A stretch of DNA of 31,656 bases from Longimicrobium sp. (lineage in GTDB: Bacteria > Gemmatimonadota > Gemmatimonadetes > Longimicrobiales > Longimicrobiaceae): positions 1 to 31,656 of the forward strand of contig NZ_DASVSF010000087.1 of NCBI RefSeq assembly GCF_036388275.1. The letters run 5' to 3'. Each line of letters starts with the position of its first letter. The first letter of the stretch is position 1. This document shows, in pieces, positions 26,462-31,656 of this stretch. The notes under the pieces are model-generated. The model was given only the letters and a program-made list of their open reading frames with translations. It had not been told where the DNA came from and searched no databases. The position numbers and the translations under genes were made by a program.

Positions 26462-26654
26462 TCACCTGCCGATCTCAGGAACGCCGAGCGCGCGGCAGAT
26501 CTTGCGAGCGAGGAGATCAGGAACCTCAGTGTGGCGCGGAACTGCTTCCACCGCGCCGGTCGCCGGATTGGACCACAACGAGTGGGCGCTGCCCTCGCGC
26601 TTGAGGAAGCACCCGTACATCCGAAGGTGGCGCAGCAATGCTGCCGCGTTTCAT
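26462..26654 (-). pseudogene. hicA: hicA mRNA interferase toxin, apparent 1-nt frameshift near the start
   Basis: The frame read from 26638 down to 26462 gives a clear HicA toxin: LLRHLRMYGCFLKREGSAHS, the catalytic-His motif G-S-A-H-S-L-W, then NPATGAVEAVPRH and DLLARKICRALGVPEI. HicA is a small dsRBD-fold ribonuclease that cuts mRNA. The expected start is the ATG at 26654, which overlaps the hicB stop as ATGA, but that ATG is one nucleotide out of frame. Dropping one base near 26640 would give MKRGALLRHLRMYGC and a normal 63-residue toxin. As written, only a TTG at 26638 opens the frame (58 residues, missing the usual first helix turn). So the toxin is probably inactivated, unless it is a sequencing error. 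Confidence 0.65.
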
Positions 26655-26866
26655 CCGACCGTTACCGTTTCGCGCAGCGCACCGGCGGGCACTCCGCGAA
26701 GCGCGTCTTCTCGCCGGTCTTCCAACACCAGCTCGATCGCCTGCGTCAGGCTTTCCAGTGATTCTTCCTTGGAGCGGCCTTGACCGTTCGCACCCGGAAT
26801 CTCGGGGCAGTAGCTTACGAACCAGTCGCCGTCACGTTCAACGATGGCGGTAAATTCATTCCGCAT
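26651..26866 (-). CDS. hicB: HicB family antitoxin
   Basis: A 71-residue protein with the partial-RNase-H HicB fold: MRNEFTAIVERDGDWFVSYCPEIPGANGQGRSKEESLESLTQAIELVLEDR. The C-E-x-PGANGQG turn and S-K-E-E-S-L-x-x-L-x-x-A-I helix are typical. It is the short form without a C-terminal DNA-binding domain, so it should neutralise HicA by direct contact but may not regulate well alone. AGGAGGA about 6 nt upstream fixes the ATG at 26866. It overlaps the subtilase gene upstream by 11 nt, so it is probably read in the exporter operon, and overlaps the hicA start by ATGA. Confidence 0.85.
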   Translation of the reverse strand: MRNEFTAIVERDGDWFVSYCPEIPGANGQGRSKEESLESLTQAIELVLEDRREDALRGVPAGALRETVTVG

Positions 26867-27713
26867 TCTCGCTCTCCTCCTGAAGTCCTGCATCGTTACC
26901 CTCACCGAAACGTCCTGTGCCAGCGACAATCGGCGACTCCGTCGGCTCGATCGCGGGCAGGGCGAGGCGGGAGAGCATCTCGCGGACCTCCTCGATGGTG
27001 GCGCCCGGGTGCACCTCCAGGATCAGCGCCACGATGCCGGCCACGTTCGGCGCCGCGAAGCTGGTGCCGTGCTTCACCACCCGCCCGCCGCCGAGCCACC
27101 TGACCTCCTGCTCCACGCCCCACGCCACGCACTCCATGGCGTGCTCCGCCCGGTAGCGGAACTCGTACGGCGAGGCGAACTTCGCCGCCGACACGCCGAT
27201 CACGTTCTCGAAGATCGCGGGATAGCTCCAGTCGTTGGCGTTGTGCCCCGCCGTGACGACGATGATCCCCGCGCGTCGCGCCCGTTCGCACGCCACGTAC
27301 AGCGCGTCGCGCGCGTACTCCAGCCGCGTGCCCAGGCTTACGTTGATCACCTGCACGCCCGCCTCGATGGCCCACAGCAGCGCGGCGTGGATGGTGCCCG
27401 GCGACGTTTCGAGCTGCTTGCCGAACACGCGGACGGGCACCACCCGCGCATCTGGCGCCACCCGCAGCACCAGGTCCACGCACGCGGTGCCGTGGCCCAG
27501 GACGTCGTGGTCGTCGCCGTTCTGCCCGAGCGCGAAATCGTCATCCGGGTCCACGAACGAGATGCCCGGCAGCACACGCGGATCGTCGATCGTGCGGTCC
27601 CACCCGCTGTCGATCACCGCCACGCGAATGCCCCGCCCCGTGGCCCCGCCCAGCGCCTCGCGCACCCAGGCGGGGGGCTCCGCACGCCCCTGCAGCGGCT
27701 CCGCGCCGTTCAC
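26856..27713 (-). CDS. Subtilisin-like (S8) serine peptidase of the export operon
   Basis: A 285-residue peptidase with the triad D35 (VAVIDSG), H74 (LGHGTAC) and S218 (GTSFAAPNVAG). It has no signal peptide, prodomain or extra domain, so it should work in the cytoplasm or at the inner face of the exporter. At the place of the oxyanion-hole Asn, usually A-A-G-N, it reads TAGHNAND, so either His157 replaces it or Asn158 serves. The GTG at 27713 overlaps the HlyD stop (GTGA); an upstream GTG at 27746 is possible but lies within HlyD. In bacteriocin and RiPP loci such peptidases trim leader peptides; that role is inferred from context. Confidence 0.85.
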   Translation of the reverse strand: MNGAEPLQGRAEPPAWVREALGGATGRGIRVAVIDSGWDRTIDDPRVLPGISFVDPDDDFALGQNGDDHDVLGHGTACVDLVLRVAPDARVVPVRVFGKQLETSPGTIHAALLWAIEAGVQVINVSLGTRLEYARDALYVACERARRAGIIVVTAGHNANDWSYPAIFENVIGVSAAKFASPYEFRYRAEHAMECVAWGVEQEVRWLGGGRVVKHGTSFAAPNVAGIVALILEVHPGATIEEVREMLSRLALPAIEPTESPIVAGTGRFGEGNDAGLQEESENAE

Positions 27714-28942
27714 TTCCGGTTCAGCTTTTCGCCCACGTAGTTCCACACCAGCTCCAGGATGCGCCCGGACCGGGTGACCACGTTGGCGCTGACGCTGTAG
27801 CCGCGCCGAAAGCGCTCCAGCTCGCCCGGCTCCACCTGGTCGCGGTCCAGCGAGGCCACCACGCGGTACACGCCGCCGCCCGTCGGCGCGGCCGCGGGGG
27901 CGCCCCCCGCTCCGGGCGCGGCGCCGGACCCTGCCGGCTCCGACGCCACGTGGGTGACACGGGCCTCCAGCTGCCGGCGGTCCGACTGGCGGAAGGCCTG
28001 CACCTCCAGCCGCACGCGGTCGCCCAGCTCGATCTTGTTGACGTCGCGCTCGGGCACCAGCATGGTCACCCGCCAGTCGGCCAGGTCGCCCACCTCGAGC
28101 AGCGTGACGCCCTCCTGCACCAGCGCACCCGGCAGCCGCCGCTCCACGTCGTCGGTGAGCACCACGCCCGCGGCGGGCGCGAGCACCGTGCTGCGGGCAA
28201 TGCGCTGCTCGACCTCGGCGGCCTGGGCGCGCAGCCGGTCGATCTCCGTTCCCGTCTTGCGCTCGTCGAACCCGCGAAGCGCCAGCATCCCCGTTTCGGT
28301 GCCGGTCAGCCGGATCTCGGCCTCGGCGCCGCGCACCTCGCCCACGGCCAGGTCCAGCGTCACGTGCTGCCCCGGCCGGTGCGCCGCCAGCATGGAGTCG
28401 ACGTTGGTGCCCAGCCCGTGCTCCACCATCCGCTGCAGCAGCGTGGCGCGCGAGGTAGACAGCCGGGCGCGGGCGCGGTCGAGCTTTTCGGACTGCTGCG
28501 CGCGCTCCAGCGGCGTGGCGGCCGCGCTGCGCGCCCGGTCGATCTCCGCCGACCGCAGCTGCGCCTGCAATTGGGCCAGCTGCGTTTCCAGTGCCAGCGC
28601 GTCAAGCCTTACCACCGGCTGCCCCGCGGCCACCGTGTCGCCGGACTTCACCAGCACCTCGCGCACCACCCCGCCGGCCTGCGCGCGCACCGGCCACAGC
28701 TGCACCGGCTCCAGCACGCCCGACGTCTTCACCGTGATGTCCATGCTCACGAACATCGACACCAGCAGGCCGGTGACCAGCAGCAGCCCGATGAACGCCA
28801 GCGTGTAGGTCACCGCGCGCTTGACGAACCTTGCACCCGGCTGCCCGTCGTCGCCCAGGTCGGGAAGGCGCAGGGGAATCACGCTGGCCTCGGCGTTCTT
28901 GGGCGCATTCATGCGGCCCTCGGCGTTCCTGGGTGCATTCAT
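27710..28942 (-). CDS. HlyD-family periplasmic adaptor of an ABC exporter
   Basis: A 410-residue membrane-fusion protein with a short cytosolic N-terminus, one membrane helix (about 43-66), a lipoyl-type half-motif GVLEPVQLWPVRAQAGGVVREVLVKSGDTVAAGQPV (about 75-110), a long coiled coil (about 115-270) and a beta-barrel domain with VLAPAAGVVL and a Gly/Ala/Pro-rich insert (about 345-365). It links an inner-membrane exporter to the outer membrane. It starts with ATGA overlap at the ABC stop. Residues 1-10 and 11-20 are near-identical (MNAPRNAEGR, MNAPKNAEAS), a tandem 30-bp duplication of the start region, so the ATG at 28912 is a second candidate start. Confidence 0.88.
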   Translation of the reverse strand: MNAPRNAEGRMNAPKNAEASVIPLRLPDLGDDGQPGARFVKRAVTYTLAFIGLLLVTGLLVSMFVSMDITVKTSGVLEPVQLWPVRAQAGGVVREVLVKSGDTVAAGQPVVRLDALALETQLAQLQAQLRSAEIDRARSAAATPLERAQQSEKLDRARARLSTSRATLLQRMVEHGLGTNVDSMLAAHRPGQHVTLDLAVGEVRGAEAEIRLTGTETGMLALRGFDERKTGTEIDRLRAQAAEVEQRIARSTVLAPAAGVVLTDDVERRLPGALVQEGVTLLEVGDLADWRVTMLVPERDVNKIELGDRVRLEVQAFRQSDRRQLEARVTHVASEPAGSGAAPGAGGAPAAAPTGGGVYRVVASLDRDQVEPGELERFRRGYSVSANVVTRSGRILELVWNYVGEKLNRK

Positions 28943-30783
28943 GGCGTCACCGCGTGGCCGGGGCCACGGCGCGGGGCCGGAGCCACGGCGCGAAGCCGCC
29001 GCCCGTCATCGGGCACATCGCCGGCGTTCAGCAGCTGGCGGTAGGCGTCGCTGCTCTGCAGCAGCTCGGCGTGGGTGCCGGAGCCGGCCACATTGCCGCC
29101 CTCCAGCACGATGATCTGGTCGGCCATGGCCGCGGTGGCCACGCGGTGGGTCACGAAGACGATCGTCTTTCCCTGCAGCCGGCCGAACAGGTCGCGAAGG
29201 ATCTGCGACTCGGTGGCCATGTCCACATTGGAGGTAGCCTCGTCCAGCAGCAGCACGGGGGCGTCGCGGATCAGCGCGCGGGCCAGCGACAGCCGCTGCC
29301 GCTGGCCGCCGGAGAGGGTGGATCCCCACTCGCCCACCTGCGTCTCGTATCCCTCGGGGAGGTCGCGGATCAGCGGCTCCAGGCGGCACAGCCTCACCGC
29401 GTCGTCCACGTCGGCCCGGGTGGGGTTCTCGCAGCCCATCGTCAGGTTTTCCCAGACGGTGCCCTTCATCAGGCTGAACTCCTGCCAGACGACGGACACC
29501 TGCCGCCGCAGGTCGGAGATGGCGATGCTGGTGGCGGGGATGCCGTCGAAGAACACCTGCCCCTCGTTGGGGTCCTCCATCCGCGTCAGCAGGCGCAGGA
29601 TGGACGACTTGCCCACCCCGCTGTGGCCCACGACCGCCGTGATCGCCCCCGCGGGAAAGTGGATGTTCACGCCGCGCAGCACGGCCTTTTCCCGGGTGTA
29701 GCCGAATGTCACGCCGCGCAGGCGGATGTCGCCTTCCAGCACGTGCTTCACCGGCTGGGGCGGAAGGTACGAGAGCGCGGGGTCCTGCTCGGTGGGGGCG
29801 TCCAGGTACTCGAACATGCGCCCCAGGCTCACGGCCGACTGCTGGAACTCGGCGAAGAGGTTGGAGATCTGGCTGATGGGGTTGTACAGGTAGCCGATGT
29901 AGGCGGTGAACGCGATGTAGTCGCCCAGCGTCATCTGCTGCGCCAGGATCAGGCGCCACGCGTACCACGTGTAGACCGCCGTTCCCAGCGCCCGCACGAT
30001 GGTGTTCGTAGCCATGAACACCTGGCCGAACCCCCCGCCCTTCAGCTGCACGCTCAGCGCGCCTTTCATCTGCTTCTGGGCGTGCGCGTACACCTGGTGC
30101 TCGCCGGCCATCGCCTTGAGCGTGCGGATGTGGCTGAGCACCTCTACCTGGAAGGCGCCCAGGTCGGCGAACGCCTCGGCGCTCTGCTTCCAGTACTTTC
30201 TCATCAGCCGCGCCGACATCGTGGTGATCAGCATCGTCAGGGGGATGGTGATCAGCGACACGATCGCCAGCTTCCACTGGATCAGAAAGAGGAAGGGCGG
30301 AACCAGGATCAGGTACGCGCCGTTGACGAACAGCGTCTCGAACACGCGCGACACCGTGCCCAGCGAGGTGCGCACGTCGCCGAACCGGCTCATGATCTCG
30401 CCCACCCGGTGCTCGTCGAAGAAGCGGATGCGCAGGTGCTGCAGGTGGTTGAAGAAGAGCAGTCCGGTGGCGTTGGTCAGGTGCGCGGTGGTGAACATGG
30501 TGAAGTAGCCGCGGATGGCGCCCATCACCCCCTGGGCGACGGCGACGGCCAGCAGGCCGGCCACCAGCACGTGCATCAGCGTGATCGAGCGGGTGGGGTA
30601 TACCTCGTCGATCAGCAGCTTGGACAGGTACGGGGTGATCATGCCGATCATCCCCAGCACCAGCCCCAGGGCCATCCCCTTGACGAGGGGGCCCCAGTAC
30701 GGGCGGATCAGCCGGATCAGCCGCATGAACTGCTGAAAGGCTTCCCGCAGCGGCGGGATTTCTGCGGTTGGGCGTGGCGGCAT
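28939..30783 (-). CDS. ABC exporter (fused membrane and ATPase domains) of the peptide-export type
   Basis: A 614-residue half-transporter. Residues 30-320 form six membrane helices; the ATPase part has Walker A G386-HSGVGKSS, the signature LSGGQRQRLSLARAL (490-504), Walker B VLLLDEAT (510-517) and the switch His546 (VTHR). There is no N-terminal C39 peptidase domain, unlike classical bacteriocin exporters, so leader removal would need another enzyme, plausibly the subtilase two genes downstream. The cargo is unknown. I start at the ATG at 30783 (MPPRPTAEIPPL); the frame stays open to 30990, but this is hairpin-repeat DNA. No good ribosome site is seen. Confidence 0.9.
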   Translation of the reverse strand: MPPRPTAEIPPLREAFQQFMRLIRLIRPYWGPLVKGMALGLVLGMIGMITPYLSKLLIDEVYPTRSITLMHVLVAGLLAVAVAQGVMGAIRGYFTMFTTAHLTNATGLLFFNHLQHLRIRFFDEHRVGEIMSRFGDVRTSLGTVSRVFETLFVNGAYLILVPPFLFLIQWKLAIVSLITIPLTMLITTMSARLMRKYWKQSAEAFADLGAFQVEVLSHIRTLKAMAGEHQVYAHAQKQMKGALSVQLKGGGFGQVFMATNTIVRALGTAVYTWYAWRLILAQQMTLGDYIAFTAYIGYLYNPISQISNLFAEFQQSAVSLGRMFEYLDAPTEQDPALSYLPPQPVKHVLEGDIRLRGVTFGYTREKAVLRGVNIHFPAGAITAVVGHSGVGKSSILRLLTRMEDPNEGQVFFDGIPATSIAISDLRRQVSVVWQEFSLMKGTVWENLTMGCENPTRADVDDAVRLCRLEPLIRDLPEGYETQVGEWGSTLSGGQRQRLSLARALIRDAPVLLLDEATSNVDMATESQILRDLFGRLQGKTIVFVTHRVATAAMADQIIVLEGGNVAGSGTHAELLQSSDAYRQLLNAGDVPDDGRRLRAVAPAPRRGPGHAVTP

Positions 30784-30940
30784 CAGGCCATCGGCATGGA
30801 ACGCGTAGTCAGGTGCGGGTCGCGGGCCGAACGAGGAGTGGGGACGCGGTTCCCGACTCGTCGTTTTCGGCCAGCTTGTAAGATAGTCGCGGGACGGAGT
30901 TTCTGCACCTCCGGGGCGGTGCCTCCTTTCCCCCGGTCTC

Positions 30941-31298
30941 CCCTCCCCCGGCAAACTGCGCCGGGAGAGGGGGAACTTCATACCCGGCAAGGCTGGGTTC
31001 GGTGCATTCCGAAGGCGCCCCCCATCCCCAACCCTTCCCCCACAAACGGCGTGGGGGAAGGGAGCCAGCCCGGTGCGTCACGCGAGTGCAGGCGCTTGGG
31101 CTGGCATCCCTGGCGGAGGTCGATGCGCTTCGAACGCTCCGGCGCATGCCCCGGCTGCCCTCTCCCCCGGCCCCCTCTCCCGCAAGCGGCCCGCAAGCGG
31201 GAGAGGGGAGAACTTCGATTGGGTTCGACGGGGTGCCTCGCATTCCGCGGGGGCCCCTCCCCCGGCCCCTCTCCGCATGCTGCGCATGCGGAGAGGGG
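30941..31298. repeat. Run of four intergenic hairpins, C/G-run family
   Basis: Four dyads spaced about 75-150 nt apart: 30941-30973, 31032-31062 (CCCTTCCCCCAC with GTGGGGGAAGGG, perfect), 31172-31208 (CCCCTCTCCCGC with GCGGGAGAGGGG, perfect) and 31266-31298 (CCCCTCTCCGCATG with CATGCGGAGAGGGG, perfect). Each is followed by a GGAGAAC/GGGAAC-like or GGAGCCAG tail. Loops and stem ends differ, so the copies share a design more than a sequence. The stretch upstream of the exporter gene (30784-31536) holds no gene I can support. Confidence 0.8.
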
Positions 31299-31344
31299 AG
31301 AATTCGCGTGCGGTCCAGCTCGCCTCGGTGCACTCCACTGCGCG

Positions 31345-31519
31345 TGCAGTCCGCGAAGGCGGACTTCGGGCCGTCGTTGCCGCGAATTCATTCGCCCCAG
31401 CAGGGACGAGGCCTCGGCTCCGGTTCCCGCTGCCGCGCCCAGGCTTGTACGTGCCCCGGGCTAGATCCTTCGGCCCGCGACGGATGTGCTACGGGCCGAT
31501 CTCGTTCGCCTGGGCCTCA
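31345..31519 (+). repeat. Dispersed intergenic repeat B, copy 2 (cut by an IS end)
   Basis: Collinear with 7831-8014 up to GCCTGGGCCTCAG, then the sequence changes to an IS end at about 31520. It contains the hairpin GTCCGC-GAAG-GCGGAC (31349-31364) and GATCCTTCGGCCCGCGAC. Confidence 0.75.
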
Positions 31520-31656
31520 GAGGGTGTTGAGAAATGTCAACTTGGCCGAAGCCGACGGAGCATGAGACCCGACATCGCAAGATGGATCCATGCTTCGCTA
31601 CTCTCCGGCAGGCCCTCGTAGTCCTTGCTCAAACGGCGGCAGCGCCCCAGCCAAGC
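31520..31656 (-). mobile_element. Partial insertion sequence, IS5-like (right end)
   Basis: The IS starts where repeat B breaks off. Its outer end reads AGGGTGTTGAGAAATGTC, in the style of IS5-group terminal repeats, and is followed at once by the 3' end of a minus-strand transposase gene. The other end is beyond the window, so the inverted repeat and target duplication cannot be checked. Confidence 0.65.
31537..31656 (-). CDS. IS5-family transposase, C-terminal 39 residues (truncated by window end)
   Basis: On the minus strand the frame from the window edge reads AWLGRCRRLSKDYEGLPES and then SEAWIHLAMSGLMLRRLRPS before TGA at 31539-31537. The WLGRCRRLSKDYE-x-x-P-x-S-x-A-W-I segment is the characteristic C-terminus of small IS5-type DDE transposases, containing the last acidic residue region (KDYE). 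Only the tail is in this window; whether the copy is intact cannot be judged. Confidence 0.8.
   Translation of the reverse strand, partial: AWLGRCRRLSKDYEGLPESSEAWIHLAMSGLMLRRLRPS

Noticed and set aside
26457..26783. Plus-strand frame of 108 codons over the hicA/hicB region
   Set aside because: The minus strand encodes recognisable HicB and HicA with a strong ribosome site and ATGA junction.
28831..31464. Plus-strand open frame of 877 codons
   Set aside because: It is the antisense of the ABC exporter and runs through hairpin repeats; the minus strand holds Walker A, Walker B and signature motifs.

Overview
This is a GC-rich window (about 70% by eye) of ordinary bacterial chromosome. It has a didermic envelope gene set: many lipoproteins with lipoboxes, an outer-membrane-like beta-barrel, and an ABC/HlyD exporter. 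Genes are packed with 4-14 nt overlaps, and the intergenic spacers are full of dispersed palindromic repeats. The repeat style, the DUF1835, DUF445 and DUF6929-like proteins, and the pairs of small Arg-rich proteins remind me of Longimicrobium-type Gemmatimonadota. That placement is from memory, not a search.

Layout. 1-1200: hairpin repeat, small lipoprotein and DUF2071 protein. 1224-3902 (minus): a PLP-dependent alpha-oxoamine synthase family enzyme and a secreted Asp-box (sialidase-fold) lipoprotein. 4173-9472 (plus): M3 oligopeptidase, GlsB/YeaQ-type membrane protein, DUF1835 protein and DUF445 membrane protein, with dispersed repeats between them. 9480-10103 (minus): CDP-alcohol phosphatidyltransferase. 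10289-11898: fdhD overlapping an AMIN-like lipoprotein. 12242-15502: four consecutive genes carrying five cupredoxin domains, one of them fused to a beta-barrel. 15693-21947: arginine cluster argC-argB-argD-argA(short GNAT)-argG-argH. 22085-23833: a DUF6929-like protein and two tandem paralogous small proteins. 23966-25907 (minus): a collagen-like lipoprotein and dihydrolipoamide dehydrogenase, whose start codon directly abuts a 24-copy octamer array. 26462-30783 (minus): ABC exporter, HlyD adaptor, cytoplasmic subtilase, hicB and a frameshifted hicA, all overlapping. 30784-31656: a run of four hairpins, a dispersed repeat, and the 3' end of an IS5-like transposase that cuts into that repeat.

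How the genes work together. The arg genes form a coupled operon from N-acetylglutamate synthesis to acetylornithine, followed by citrulline to arginine. argF and argJ/argE must be elsewhere. The four cupredoxin genes look like an envelope copper-protein locus with no obvious oxidase or reductase partner in the window. The exporter operon resembles a peptide or bacteriocin secretion system in which the subtilase may process cargo, but no precursor peptide is visible.

The most notable observations are the cupredoxin cluster and its barrel fusion, the octamer array at the lpdA start, the near-leaderless argC start carrying an ARG-box-like sequence, the frameshifted hicA behind the exporter operon, and the dispersed repeats (one with a compensatory stem change, one always placed just after stop codons).
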